DNA from: Pararhizobium polonicum
GTDB lineage: Bacteria > Pseudomonadota > Alphaproteobacteria > Rhizobiales > Rhizobiaceae
Assembly (NCBI RefSeq): GCF_001687365.1
Contig: NZ_LGLV01000008.1
Span: 1-64,000, forward strand
DNA length: 64,000 nt
Direction: 5' to 3'
In this document: positions 41,525 to 50,944 of the stretch, piece by piece
Layout: each line of letters begins with the position of its first letter
Numbering within the stretch: the stretch's first letter is position 1
Notes under the pieces: generated by a model
Database searches by the model: none
The model's input: the letters and a program-made list of their open reading frames with translations, nothing else
Told to the model about the DNA's origin: nothing
Made by a program: the position numbers and the translations under genes

Positions 41525-42751
41525 TCAAAGGTGCTCGGCGTAGGCAAGAACCGCGCCCAATAGGGTCTGCGCCCCGGCTCCGCACTGATCGACAGTGCTG
41601 CTTTCGAGCGGGTTATGGCTGAGGCCATCCTTGCACGGCACAAAGATCATCGCCGTCGGAGCAATCCTGGAGATGTAGACGGAGTCGTGTCCGGCGCCCG
41701 AGATGATTTCCATGGCGGAAAAACCTGCATCGGCCGCACTTTTGGAGACGGCGGCAACACATCCGGGATCGAAATTGACGGCAGGGCTGTGCCAGATGCG
41801 TTCGCAGGTGATGGCGGAAACCGCTGCGCCGGTGGCTTCGATCAAGTGCTGCGTTGCAGCCTCCATGTGATCGAGAGCACTGTCGTCATGGTGGCGAAGA
41901 TCGATCGTCATGTGAAGGTGTCCGGCAACAACATTGCGCGATGCATTTGTGACGTTCAGATCGCCCACCGTTGCAAGGCCGAGAAATTCCCCGGCAATCG
42001 TCTCGACACCGAGAATGAGCCGGGCGGCAGCGGTCATGGCATCCTGCCGCATCTGCATCGGCGTTGTACCGGCATGGGCTTCGCGGCCCTTGATGGTCAC
42101 ATCGTACCAGCGCATGCCCTGAACGCCGGTCACGATGCCGATATCCGTGTCAGCCTGCTCGAGAACAGGCCCCTGCTCGATATGCAACTCGAACATGGCC
42201 GCAAATTTCGTGGCACCCGCCTTCACCGTTCCACGATAGGAAATCCCGTCGAGAGCGTTGCCGAAACGTGCGCCATCACTGGCAAGCCGGCCGTCCGCGT
42301 AGGCCCGGTCGAAGACGCCGGCATGAACACCGGAGCCCAGCATGGCGGGCGAAAACCGTGCGCCTTCCTCGTTCGTCCAGTTGACAAGCAGCAGAGGCCG
42401 GCGTGTCGTGTAGCCGGCATCCGTCAGCGTTTGGAAGATCTCCAGCCCAGCCAGGACTCCAAGAATTCCGTCGAACTTGCCGCCCGTCGGCTGGGTGTCG
42501 AGATGGCTGCCGATGGCGATCGGCAGGGCTGAGGCATCCGTACCGGCGCGAAGGGCAAACATGTTGCCGACCTCATCGATGGTGACGGTACATCCCAGTT
42601 TTTCACAGCGGTTTTTAAACCAGTCGCGGACTTGGCGGTCTTCTTCCGTCAGCGTCAGACGGCGGATACCGCCGTCTGAGGTGCCGCCGATTGCGGCGGT
42701 TTCCATCAATGTGTTCCAGAGACGCGTTGCGTCGATGCGCAGATTATCCAT
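41525..42751 (-). CDS. M20-family amidohydrolase (allantoate / N-carbamoyl-amino-acid type)
   Basis: 408 residues. Metal ligands are visible: GSHLDTQPTGGKFDGILGV near residues 81-99 (His and Asp), WTNEEGARFSPAMLGS near 125 (Glu), ELHIEQGPVLEQ near 193 (His), and the late SHNPLES histidine. This is the AllC/HyuC/beta-ureidopropionase subgroup, which removes carbamoyl groups from ureido compounds. It is the last gene of a minus-strand block with an aldehyde dehydrogenase and a urea/amide-type ABC transporter. Substrate is unknown; allantoate, N-carbamoyl amino acids or ureidopropionate are candidates. Confidence 0.85.
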   Translation of the reverse strand: MDNLRIDATRLWNTLMETAAIGGTSDGGIRRLTLTEEDRQVRDWFKNRCEKLGCTVTIDEVGNMFALRAGTDASALPIAIGSHLDTQPTGGKFDGILGVLAGLEIFQTLTDAGYTTRRPLLLVNWTNEEGARFSPAMLGSGVHAGVFDRAYADGRLASDGARFGNALDGISYRGTVKAGATKFAAMFELHIEQGPVLEQADTDIGIVTGVQGMRWYDVTIKGREAHAGTTPMQMRQDAMTAAARLILGVETIAGEFLGLATVGDLNVTNASRNVVAGHLHMTIDLRHHDDSALDHMEAATQHLIEATGAAVSAITCERIWHSPAVNFDPGCVAAVSKSAADAGFSAMEIISGAGHDSVYISRIAPTAMIFVPCKDGLSHNPLESSTVDQCGAGAQTLLGAVLAYAEHL

Positions 42752-42775
42752 TTATCAAGAAACCGCTTTCGATGA

Positions 42776-44278
42776 TCAGAGGGCGACGCCCACGGATTTT
42801 ACTTCCGTGTAGAGCAGAATTGCCTCGTATCCCTGTTCACGCCCCCAGCCGGATTGGTTGAAACCGCCGAAGGGCAGGGCAGGATCGATCACATGGTGGG
42901 TGTTGACGCCGATCGTCCCGGCTTTCAGCTTCTTCGCAACCTTGTGGGCGCGGCTGAGGTCACGGGTGAAGACGCTGGCGGCCAATCCGTAGATGGAATT
43001 GTTGGCCTCACGCACGATGGCATCGATGCCGTCATCATCGAAGGTCGCGACAACGAGAACCGGCCCGAAGATTTCTTCGCGGACAACGGACATGTCCGGC
43101 GTGGTTTCCGTCAGGATGGTCGGTTCCAGGAAATAGCCCTGTTCGCCGACGCGCTTGCCGCCATGAAACAGGTGTGCCCCATCGGCGAGACCCGCCGCAA
43201 CATAGTCGGTCACACGCTCGAACTGCTCCTGTGAGACTAGCGGCCCGATCTGCGTCGAGGGGTCTAGGCCGACGCCGACCGTCATTTTGGCGGCAAAATC
43301 CTTCAATCCGTCGAGAATGACAGGAGCGATATCCTTGTGCACATACAGGCGTGTCCCGGCGGTGCAGGTCTGGCCCATATTGTAGAAGATGCCATAGGCC
43401 ACGGCGGGAATGGCAACGGCCGGATCGGCATCCGCAAAGACGATCATCGGCGATTTGCCGCCCAGTTCCAGCGAAACCTTCTTCAGGTTGCCCTTGGCCG
43501 CGTCGAGGATCTTCTTGCCCACCTCGGTCGAGCCGGTGAATGCCACCTTGTCGACATCGGGATGCGCCGCGAGTGCCGCCCCTGCCGTTTCGCCATAGCC
43601 GGTAACGACGTTGAAAACGCCGGCAGGAAAACCGGCTTGCTCAACCAGTTCGGCCAGGCGCAGTGCCGTCAGCGGCGTCTGTTCAGCCGGTTTCAGAATG
43701 ATAGTGCAGCCGGCAGCCAGCGCCGGAGCCACTTTCCACACCGCCATCATCAGTGAAAAGTTCCACGGCACGATCTGGCCGCATACGCCAACCGGTTCGC
43801 GCAACGTATAGGCATGGTAGGGAGCGGCTGAAGAGGCGAGGGGGATCGTCTGGCCGCAGATCTTCGTGCTCCAGCCGGCCATGTAGCGCAGCAGTTCATA
43901 GGAGAAGGCGACATCGCCGAGGCGGGCATCCGTGACCGGCTTGCCATTGTCGAGAGCTTCCAGTTCGGCCAGTTCGTCGGCGTGCTTTTCGACGAGATCG
44001 CCGAGCCGCCAGACGAGTTTGCCGCGTTCGGAAGGCGTCATCGTTGCCCAAGGGCCGTCATCGAAGGCCTTTCGTGCTGCAGCGACGGCGAGATCGATAT
44101 CCGCAGCGGTCCCTTCCGGTACCCGGTCGAACACCATCCCGGTCGCCGGGTCTATGACGTCGAATGTCTTTCCGCTTGCGGCCGGCAGCCAGGCGCCGCC
44201 GATATAGAGCTTCTTTTCCTTGGCCACGAAACGGGTAGCGTCATCACCAAGCCGCTTGAGTGTTACGGGTGCATTCAC
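42776..44278 (-). CDS. NAD-dependent aldehyde dehydrogenase
   Basis: 500 residues. The start is a GTG at 44278, supported by AGGAG at the right distance; the nearby ATG at 44274 is in another frame. The cofactor segment is CGQIVPWNFSLMMAVWKVAP, the general base LELGGKSPMIVF and the catalytic cysteine NMGQTCTAGTRL. It resembles betaine/phenylacetaldehyde-type enzymes. It is followed by the M20 hydrolase (24 bases) and preceded by the small ABM protein. Confidence 0.87.
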   Translation of the reverse strand: MNAPVTLKRLGDDATRFVAKEKKLYIGGAWLPAASGKTFDVIDPATGMVFDRVPEGTAADIDLAVAAARKAFDDGPWATMTPSERGKLVWRLGDLVEKHADELAELEALDNGKPVTDARLGDVAFSYELLRYMAGWSTKICGQTIPLASSAAPYHAYTLREPVGVCGQIVPWNFSLMMAVWKVAPALAAGCTIILKPAEQTPLTALRLAELVEQAGFPAGVFNVVTGYGETAGAALAAHPDVDKVAFTGSTEVGKKILDAAKGNLKKVSLELGGKSPMIVFADADPAVAIPAVAYGIFYNMGQTCTAGTRLYVHKDIAPVILDGLKDFAAKMTVGVGLDPSTQIGPLVSQEQFERVTDYVAAGLADGAHLFHGGKRVGEQGYFLEPTILTETTPDMSVVREEIFGPVLVVATFDDDGIDAIVREANNSIYGLAASVFTRDLSRAHKVAKKLKAGTIGVNTHHVIDPALPFGGFNQSGWGREQGYEAILLYTEVKSVGVAL

Positions 44279-44310
44279 GGGAATTCTCCTCTGTCTGGTT
44301 TCGGGCGGGA

Positions 44311-44610
44311 TCAGGCTTTTGCCGAGACTTCCTGGCAGCTCACCAGCGTCACCTCGCCATCGAGGATGGGCTTGGCAATGCCGAAGAACCGGGCGACCAC
44401 TTCGGAATTGTTGTGCCGGTCCATCGCTGCCTGGTCCGCAAAGCGCTCATAGGTAGTGAACAGGCACGGATCGGTCTGGTCTTGCGAGATGAAGAAGCCG
44501 AGCGTCTCCGGCTCGTTGGCACGAACGTGGTCGGCCACTTCCAGCAAAGCTTGGCACATGGTCTGCTCGTAGCCCTTCCGGACACGGATGATGGCGGTGA
44601 TGGTGAGCAT
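44311..44610 (-). CDS. Small ABM-fold (antibiotic biosynthesis monooxygenase-like) protein
   Basis: 99 residues. The pattern MLTITAIIRVRKGYEQTMCQ, ETLGFFISQDQTDPCLFTTY, ERFADQAAMDRH and FFGIAKPILDG is the dimeric ferredoxin-like ABM fold. Members include quinol monooxygenases and proteins that oxidise or isomerise small substrates without cofactors. It lies between the ABC transporter and the aldehyde dehydrogenase, so it may act on the imported compound or an intermediate. No specific activity can be read from sequence. Confidence 0.78.
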   Translation of the reverse strand: MLTITAIIRVRKGYEQTMCQALLEVADHVRANEPETLGFFISQDQTDPCLFTTYERFADQAAMDRHNNSEVVARFFGIAKPILDGEVTLVSCQEVSAKA

Positions 44611-44644
44611 GGTAACCTCTCTTCGATGAGCTTTTCTGATGGGA

Positions 44645-45358
44645 TCACGCGGGCAGGTATTCGCCGGCGATATCGGCGTCGTGCAGTGTCTTCGGGTCGA
44701 TTTCTCCGGAGAGGCGGCCGCGCCGGATGACGAGGACACGGGTGGCAAGGTCGCTGATGAAATCGAGATTCTGCTCCACCAGCAGCACGGCGACGCCGCG
44801 CCCTTTCGACAGGGCCTTGAGCGTGTCTTTCATCTCCTCGATGATCGAGGGCTGGATACCTTCCGTGGGTTCGTCGAGCAGGATCAGCTTCGGCTCGCCG
44901 CAAAGGCAGCGGGCGAGCGCCAGGATCTGCTGCTCGCCGCCCGACAGCACGCCACCGGCTCGCGTCAGGATCGGCTTCAGGCGCGGAAGTTCCTCGATCA
45001 CCTGCTCGATCACGGCGCGGGCGTCGGTACGGGTCTTGCCGGCGGCGCCGACGCGCAGATTGTCCATGACGCTGAGCGCGGGAAAGATCTGCCGGCCCTG
45101 CGGCACATAGCCGAGCCCCGCCCTGGCACGCGCGGCCGGTGAGATCTGGGTAATGTCCCGTCCGGCGAAGGTCAGGCTTCCTTCCGTGGGCGGAATATGT
45201 CCCATCAAGGTTTTCAGCAGCGTCGATTTTCCCATGCCGTTGTGGCCGAGAATGCCGACGAATTCCCCCTCGTTGATGACAAAGTCGATGCCGAACAGAA
45301 TGGGGATGCGACCGTAGCCCGAACGCAGGCCGGAGGTTTTGAGGAGCTCAAGCGACAT
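44645..45358 (-). CDS. Urea/amide-type ABC transporter ATP-binding protein (UrtE-like)
   Basis: 237 residues from ATG 45358. Walker A LGHNGMGKSTLLKT, signature VLSGGEQQILALARCL and Walker B LILLDEPTEGIQPS are intact. The 'HNGMGKST' loop and 'DEPTEGIQPSIIEEM' are the UrtE/FmdF-type marks. The start overlaps the UrtD-like gene by 11 bases. Confidence 0.87.
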   Translation of the reverse strand: MSLELLKTSGLRSGYGRIPILFGIDFVINEGEFVGILGHNGMGKSTLLKTLMGHIPPTEGSLTFAGRDITQISPAARARAGLGYVPQGRQIFPALSVMDNLRVGAAGKTRTDARAVIEQVIEELPRLKPILTRAGGVLSGGEQQILALARCLCGEPKLILLDEPTEGIQPSIIEEMKDTLKALSKGRGVAVLLVEQNLDFISDLATRVLVIRRGRLSGEIDPKTLHDADIAGEYLPA

Positions 45359-46070
45359 GTTTCTTCCCCAGATAGACATCCCGGACCGTTTGATTGCGCA
45401 GGATATTTTCGACCTGATCTTCCACGAGAATTTTCCCCTGGTGAAAGACCGTGATCTGATCGGCGATCATGCGGATGAACTGCATGTCGTGCTCGACCAC
45501 CACCACTGTATGGCTGCGATTGACCTCACGGATAATGGCGCCCAGACGCTCCACCTCGGCGCTCGTCATGCCCGCTGCCGGTTCGTCCAGCAAAATGAGT
45601 TCCGGATCGCTGGCAACGACCATCGCAAGCTCGACCAGCTGGCGTTGCCCATGGGCCATGCGCCCGAGAGTGCCGTTGCGCAGGTCGGTGATGCCGACAC
45701 GCTCCAGAACTTCGGCGATCTTCGATGTGCGCTGCCGGCGATCCCTGATCGAACGCAGGGAAAGCCAGATATTTTCTTCGACGGTCAATCCATCGAAAAG
45801 GCTCGGGACCTGGGTCTTGATGCCGATACCGGCCCGGGCGATCTCGTGCCGTTCCTTGCCGGCGATATTGCGGCCGCGAAATTCGATGGTGCCGTAGGTC
45901 GGCTTCTGGGTGCCGGTCAGGCAGCGGAAGAAGGTGGTCTTGCCCGCGCCGTTCGGTCCGATCAGGCAGCGCAACTCGCCTTTGCGGAGGCGGAAATCGA
46001 TCCCGTCCAGTGCCTTGACGCCGCCGAAATGCATCGCAACGCCTTCAGCCTTGAGGAGGTAATCCGTCAT
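45348..46070 (-). CDS. Urea/amide-type ABC transporter ATP-binding protein (UrtD-like)
   Basis: 240 residues. Walker A IGPNGAGKTTFFRC, a Urt-type signature MAHGQRQLVELAMVV in place of LSGGQ, Walker B LILLDEPAAGMT and VVVVEHDMQFIRMIAD. It is the second nucleotide-binding subunit. It overlaps the UrtC-like permease gene by four bases (ATGA-type coupling). Confidence 0.87.
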   Translation of the reverse strand: MTDYLLKAEGVAMHFGGVKALDGIDFRLRKGELRCLIGPNGAGKTTFFRCLTGTQKPTYGTIEFRGRNIAGKERHEIARAGIGIKTQVPSLFDGLTVEENIWLSLRSIRDRRQRTSKIAEVLERVGITDLRNGTLGRMAHGQRQLVELAMVVASDPELILLDEPAAGMTSAEVERLGAIIREVNRSHTVVVVEHDMQFIRMIADQITVFHQGKILVEDQVENILRNQTVRDVYLGKKHVA

Positions 46071-47116
46071 GACAGCTGCTCCTTTTTAGTCGGTGCCAGA
46101 TCGCCGCCGGCTTGGCCGCGCCGGGAACGAAGCTGCTGTGCCAAGCCGGTCAGTGCCGGCAGAATGCCGCTGGGTACGAACACGACGAAGACGATGAGAA
46201 TGATACCGAGAACGATATTGGGATCGACCAGGCCGAACTTGCCGAGAAAAACGGTCACGATCTGCAGGAGGATGCAGGCGGCCACTGGTCCCATTAATGT
46301 TCCAAGCCCGCCAACGACGACCCAGATCAGCACCTGCGCTGCCGTCGACAGGCTGAACATGGTTGGGCTGACGAACACCACATTGGCAAACAGCATACCG
46401 GCAAGTCCGGCAATTGCGGCCGAAATGCAGAAGATGGAAAGCTTGAGCCGGCGGGCGTTGTAGCCAAGCAATTCGGCACGGACTTCGTTTTCGCGAACGG
46501 CGATGACGGCACGCCCGAACCGGGTGGCAATCAGCACCTTGCACAGAATATAGACACCAAACAGAAGCATCACGGCGAAACCGAACATCTGCGCCGGACT
46601 GAGCGGTATGCCGGTGAGCGGCATCTTGAGGAGCGGCGTGTTCGGGATGCCGTTGAAACCACCGAGACGGGCCGATCCGATCCGCCAGGCATCACCGCCG
46701 GTGCTATTGACCAGCTTGAAGAGGATGAGCGTCGCGGTGAGGGTGATGACGCCGAGATAGACGTCGCTCAGCCGCCCGTAGAAGAGGAAATAGCCGAGCA
46801 AGGCTGCGAAGATTGCGGGCACGAGAATGGCTGCGAAGGCCGCGATCGTCGTGTCGCCAAGGTTGAGCGCGACAACGGCATAGGCATAGGCACCGAGGCC
46901 AAAGAAGGCCGACTGGCCGAAGCACAGCACGCCGCCATATCCCCACAGAAGAGCGAGGCTGAGGGCGAAAATGGCCATGGACACATAGAGCGTTGCGTTG
47001 ATGACCGTGTAGAGCGGTGCAGCCTGCGGAAAGATCGCCAGTGCAGCAAGCGCAGCCGCGCCGGCAAGCCCGATGTGGACGGCGAAGGGAGACCGGAAGA
47101 CGAGAGATTGGCTCAT
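46067..47116 (-). CDS. Urea/amide-type ABC transporter permease (UrtC-like)
   Basis: 349 residues, nine to ten hydrophobic helices. Landmarks are LLWGYGGVLCFGQSAFFGLG near residues 57-76, YGRLSDVYLGVITLTATLIL near 113-132 and LIWVVVGGLGTLMGPVAACI near 262. It overlaps the UrtB-like gene by four bases. The C-terminal tail is charged and probably cytoplasmic. Confidence 0.86.
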   Translation of the reverse strand: MSQSLVFRSPFAVHIGLAGAAALAALAIFPQAAPLYTVINATLYVSMAIFALSLALLWGYGGVLCFGQSAFFGLGAYAYAVVALNLGDTTIAAFAAILVPAIFAALLGYFLFYGRLSDVYLGVITLTATLILFKLVNSTGGDAWRIGSARLGGFNGIPNTPLLKMPLTGIPLSPAQMFGFAVMLLFGVYILCKVLIATRFGRAVIAVRENEVRAELLGYNARRLKLSIFCISAAIAGLAGMLFANVVFVSPTMFSLSTAAQVLIWVVVGGLGTLMGPVAACILLQIVTVFLGKFGLVDPNIVLGIILIVFVVFVPSGILPALTGLAQQLRSRRGQAGGDLAPTKKEQLS

Positions 47117-47979
47117 GGAGCACCCTTGAAAATGCGGCCGGTGATGCCGGTCGGCAGCAGCCGGAGGAAGATGGTGGCTGCGAGAAGCAAGGCTACATCG
47201 CCGATAACCGGCGTGGTGAGGAAGGTCGAAACCGTGTTGACGCTGCCCAGCAGCGCAGCGCTGGTCGCTGTGCCGACCACGACACTTGCACCGCCGGTAA
47301 TCACGGTGATGAAGGCCTTGGCCACATAGGCAACGCCCATCGTCGGCACCACCCCGGACAATGGCGCCAGCAACCCGCCGGCGAGCCCGCTCAATCCCGC
47401 CCCAACGGCGAAGGTGACGGCATAGACCCGCGACGGTTCGATGCCGAGCGATGAAGCCATTTCGCGGTTCTGCATGGTAGCCCGGGCGATCAATCCCACC
47501 GGCGTGAAACGCAGGACAGCATATCCGCCGGCAAAGACCGCGGATGCCACGCCTGCCAGCACGAAATCATAGCCGCCCAGGTTGTAGTCACCGACGGTGA
47601 AACTGCCGACCGGGGCGGCGATGCCGACGACGCGGTTGCCGAAGAAGGTTGTCGCCAGTCCGATGAGCAGCAGGCTGAGCCCCCAGCTCGCCAGCATCGT
47701 ATCGACCATGCGGCCGTAGAGACGGCGCATGATCAGCCTTTCGACGGCAACACCGAGCAACGCCACCGACAGCGGCGCAACCACGAGCATGGCGACCCAG
47801 ATGTTGACCCCGGCCTGGACGCTGAAGATCGCGGCGAAACCGCCGAGCATGATGAATTCGCCATGCGCCAGATTGATCACCCGCATCATGCCGAAGATGA
47901 CGGCAAGACCGATGCTGATCAGCGCAAGGTTGCCTACCGTTCCAACGATCTGGAACAGAACGACGAGAAAATAATCCAC
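47113..47979 (-). CDS. Urea/amide-type ABC transporter permease (UrtB-like)
   Basis: 288 residues from a GTG at 47979, chosen because AGGA lies eight bases upstream and UrtB/LivH proteins begin right at this hydrophobic segment (VDYFLVVLFQIVGTVGNLAL). An in-frame ATG at 48054 would add 25 polar residues. Landmarks are VIFGMMRVINLAHGEFIMLG near 32-51 and VIAGGASVVVGTATSAALLG late in the protein. It precedes UrtC, D and E homologues in the same order as urea transport operons. Confidence 0.85.
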   Translation of the reverse strand: MDYFLVVLFQIVGTVGNLALISIGLAVIFGMMRVINLAHGEFIMLGGFAAIFSVQAGVNIWVAMLVVAPLSVALLGVAVERLIMRRLYGRMVDTMLASWGLSLLLIGLATTFFGNRVVGIAAPVGSFTVGDYNLGGYDFVLAGVASAVFAGGYAVLRFTPVGLIARATMQNREMASSLGIEPSRVYAVTFAVGAGLSGLAGGLLAPLSGVVPTMGVAYVAKAFITVITGGASVVVGTATSAALLGSVNTVSTFLTTPVIGDVALLLAATIFLRLLPTGITGRIFKGAP

Positions 47980-48119
47980 TGGAATGATCCTGAAATAGGA
48001 TGGCGGAGGCCGTTCGACCGGAATGATGAAAAGGGCATGCGGATGGAAAACCATCGCGCATTCTTTCTCACCCCGCCCTGATTGGCGACGCTCCGCATCC
48101 GTTGCATGCAAGCGATCGC

Positions 48120-49337
48120 TTATTCGATGACGTATTGCTGGTTGTCGTTGGGATTGGCGATGAGGTCGCAAACCGCAGCCGTGTCGGCCGGCGGCTGGTT
48201 CTTGTAGCTTTCGAGGATCTCGAAGCTATGGTTTTTGACCTTGGCGATGTGGACGTCGGTTGCGCAATGGTGCGTCTTCGGGTCGACCGTTGACGGGCCG
48301 CCCGGACCTTCGACTGTCGATCCGCTTTCGATGGCTTCGATCACGGCCATCCGGTCGAGGGAATTTGCCTTGCGGACACCATTGGCCCAATGATTGATGG
48401 CATTGTAGGTGGCGGATGCATGTTCGGTCACATAAGGGGCGCTGTCGCCGAACTTGGCATGGTAGCGCTTCACGAAGGCTTCGTTCTGCGGTGTCTTGAT
48501 TTCCTGGAAATAGCCGAAGGCGGAGATGACGCCGTCGGATTCCGCAGGGGTCAGGACGATATGCTCGTTGCCGCCGCCGAAGGATGTGGAGACGATCGGA
48601 ATGCGGTTGGCCATGCCGGCCGCCGCCCATTGCCGGAAGAACGACATATGATTGCCGCCAACGAGAAGGGTGTAGATGACATCCGGCTTTTCGCGCTGGA
48701 TCTTCTGGATCGCGGCGCTGAAATCGGTGACGTCGAGCGGGAAGAATTCCGCCGCGATGACGGAACCGCCGGACTGCTCGGTATAGTCCTTCACCCATTT
48801 CGCGGAGATCTGGCCATAATTGTAGTCGGCGGCGAGCACATAGACCTTCTTGCCGAAGTTCTTGACGGCGAAGGGCATCAGCTTGCCGATGGTCTGCGCG
48901 GGGGTCGAGCCGGTCAGGAAGGTATTTCTGTCGCAGACGCCGCCCTCGTAAAGCGGTGAATAGAAATAGAGCGTCTGATAGCGGCTGAGGATCGGGCGGA
49001 TGGCTTCGCGCGAGGCGCTGGTGATCCCGCCGAAGACGGCGGATGCCTGCTGGCTGGTCGCGGCTTCGGTGGCGAATTGCGTGTAGAGCTGGATATTGGA
49101 TTGCGGATCATATTTCTGTACGGCGACTTCACGGCCAAGCAGGCCGCCGGCGGCGTTCAATTCCGAAATTGCCAGATCGAGGCAGGCGTCGATCGGCTGA
49201 CCGTAGATTTCCAGCCCGCCGGAGAGATCGTAGATGCTGGCAATGCTGATTTTGTCAGCCGCCTGGACGCGCTTCACCCAAGGTGCGGTCAGCGCCATTG
49301 CGGTTCCACCCAGAAAAAGACGTCTGCTGATGTTCAT
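48120..49337 (-). CDS. Periplasmic binding protein, urea/short-amide type (UrtA-like)
   Basis: 405 residues from ATG 49337 with AGGGG eight bases upstream. The signal peptide carries a twin-arginine motif (MNISRRLFLGG) and ends near VQAADK. The mature part is a family-5 binding protein: ISIASIYDLSGGLEIYGQPI, GVCDRNTFLTGSTPAQTIGK, ADYNYGQISAKWVKDY, VSTSFGGGNEHIVLTPAE. It opens the transporter operon, 140 bases before the first permease. The cargo is likely urea, an amide or a ureido compound, in line with the M20 hydrolase downstream. The gap 49347-49590 is AT-rich and probably holds the promoter. Confidence 0.85.
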   Translation of the reverse strand: MNISRRLFLGGTAMALTAPWVKRVQAADKISIASIYDLSGGLEIYGQPIDACLDLAISELNAAGGLLGREVAVQKYDPQSNIQLYTQFATEAATSQQASAVFGGITSASREAIRPILSRYQTLYFYSPLYEGGVCDRNTFLTGSTPAQTIGKLMPFAVKNFGKKVYVLAADYNYGQISAKWVKDYTEQSGGSVIAAEFFPLDVTDFSAAIQKIQREKPDVIYTLLVGGNHMSFFRQWAAAGMANRIPIVSTSFGGGNEHIVLTPAESDGVISAFGYFQEIKTPQNEAFVKRYHAKFGDSAPYVTEHASATYNAINHWANGVRKANSLDRMAVIEAIESGSTVEGPGGPSTVDPKTHHCATDVHIAKVKNHSFEILESYKNQPPADTAAVCDLIANPNDNQQYVIE

Positions 49338-49590
49338 GTCGTTCACCCCTTTGTTTGTTTTTTACTGTTCCACCGGGCATGCGTTCTCCCGCCCCGAAGG
49401 GCCGTCGCCCACCGGAACTGTCTCCATGAAAAGGAGCATCAGAGTTTTTCGCGAGAAATCGCGTTGCCTACTTTTATTTATATATTCAATATTTTCTTTT
49501 TCAACTAATTTCTACTGAGCATGAATATGTGCCGCACCTGGAGGGCCGCGCCGCTCAATGCAGCTGTAAAAGTGATTTTGGAACAGGGGT

Positions 49591-50823
49591 TTAGCCGAAT
49601 CTCTGCAAGACTTCGAACTGGGCGCCGTCTGCTCGGGCGAGAAAAGTAGGGCCGCAGGCCACGCCATTTCTGACGGTGGTCACGCCGCGGGCGCTGCTGA
49701 AACTCAGCCCTTCCATTGCGCCCGCGAGATCCGCGAGCCAAAAGGTTCCGGCGCGTGCGGCCAGCGCTCCCAGGAATTGAAGGGCCTCGTAGCATGCCTC
49801 GCTCAGCACGCCCTGGACAGGTGCCGTTATGCCGAACGCGTCACGGTAACGCTTGAGAAAACGCAGGTTTTCCGGGGTCTGCAGCGCGCTGAAATAGCCG
49901 GCTGCGCAATAGAGATTTTCGGTATTCTCCTCGCCGATGGCCAGCAGCGTATTCTCCTCGATGGCGCCGGAAAAGCGCAGGATCCGGCCGGCCAGACCGC
50001 GCTCAGCGAATGTCCTGTTGAAGGGAATGCATTCGGACCCGACCAGGGATTGAAAGACGACGTCGGGATTGGCTTGCTCGATCATATCGACGAGATGGCC
50101 AGTCTCTTCCTGTCCGATGCCGACATATTCCTCACCGACGATCTCGCCGCCATTCTCTTCGACAAAGCGCTTCATCCAACGGTGAGACGCGCGCGGCCAG
50201 ACATAGTCGTTGCCGATCAGGAACCAGCGCTTTGCCTTCAGGGTTTCCATCATCCAGCGTGCCGGGCCGGAAAACTGGCGCTCCGGTACTTCGCCGATGG
50301 CAAACACATCGCTGCCTTCGATGCCCCCCTCATACAGCGGAGCGAACACATAGGGAATCCGGCCTGAAAACTCACGGCTGAGCGCGAGACGCACGGAGGA
50401 AAGGTGCACGCCGACAAGCACATTGGCGCCGTCTTTCTCCACCAGTTGGCGTGCACGTTCAACGACCGCTTCGGGGCTGCCGCCCGCGTCTGCCGCCAGA
50501 AGCTCGATCTGCCGTCCGAGAATCCCGCCGCGCTCGTTCAATTCGGCTGCGGCCAGCACCGCGCTATATTGGCAGGAGGGTCCCCATATGGCATCAGCGC
50601 CCTGGAATGGTACCAGCAAGCCTATCCGCAATGTCTTCTCGGACCGGCGTCGAAAGATATCGGGCTCAAACGGGTTGCGAAATGCCCGTCCGGCTTGGTG
50701 ATTTCGGGGGCGAACGCGGCTTGTATCTCCGCGCGCCCAGGACGGTTGCCCAACGGTATCTATGGTGCGATGATGAGCCACGTCATCTCTCCGATCGGCT
50801 GATATTCGACGCTCCTCCGCCAT
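49591..50823 (-). CDS. Soluble AmiC-like ligand-binding protein
   Basis: About 410 residues from ATG 50823; the frame is open to 50901, but those codons run into a palindrome. From residue 65 on it is a periplasmic-binding-protein fold of the AmiC/UrtA type: LRIGLLVPFQGADAIWGPSC, AAAELNERGGILGRQIELLA, YVFAPLYEGGIEGSDVFAIG, WFLIGNDYVWPRASHRW, DVVFQSLVGSECIPFNRTFA. There is no signal peptide or hydrophobic start; the first 65 residues are polar and arginine-rich. AmiC in Pseudomonas is a cytoplasmic amide sensor that restrains AmiR. Here no AmiR is seen, but a MarR regulator is divergent and a related transporter lies downstream. The true start is uncertain. Confidence 0.72.
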   Translation of the reverse strand: MAEERRISADRRDDVAHHRTIDTVGQPSWARGDTSRVRPRNHQAGRAFRNPFEPDIFRRRSEKTLRIGLLVPFQGADAIWGPSCQYSAVLAAAELNERGGILGRQIELLAADAGGSPEAVVERARQLVEKDGANVLVGVHLSSVRLALSREFSGRIPYVFAPLYEGGIEGSDVFAIGEVPERQFSGPARWMMETLKAKRWFLIGNDYVWPRASHRWMKRFVEENGGEIVGEEYVGIGQEETGHLVDMIEQANPDVVFQSLVGSECIPFNRTFAERGLAGRILRFSGAIEENTLLAIGEENTENLYCAAGYFSALQTPENLRFLKRYRDAFGITAPVQGVLSEACYEALQFLGALAARAGTFWLADLAGAMEGLSFSSARGVTTVRNGVACGPTFLARADGAQFEVLQRFG

Positions 50824-50899
50824 CGCATCGCCATTTTCAGCACGTCGCCTCAAAAAATGACATTGAACAACTGCCGACCCTTCCCGATACGATAGAAGC

Positions 50900-50913
50900 A
50901 CTATATATATAGT
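50900..50913. promoter_or_regulatory. Candidate MarR operator
   Basis: ACTATATATATAGT is a perfect 14-base palindrome, 31 bases upstream of the MarR start and 76 bases upstream of the AmiC-like start. It is the obvious regulatory site in this divergent gap. Confidence 0.5.
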
Positions 50914-50944
50914 TTCCGATTAAACAATTCCCGATTCAATAAAC

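Noticed and set aside
49450..49463. CGCGA-GAAA-TCGCG short inverted repeat before the Urt-type binding protein
   Set aside because: Arms of five bases are too short to separate from chance in GC-rich DNA.
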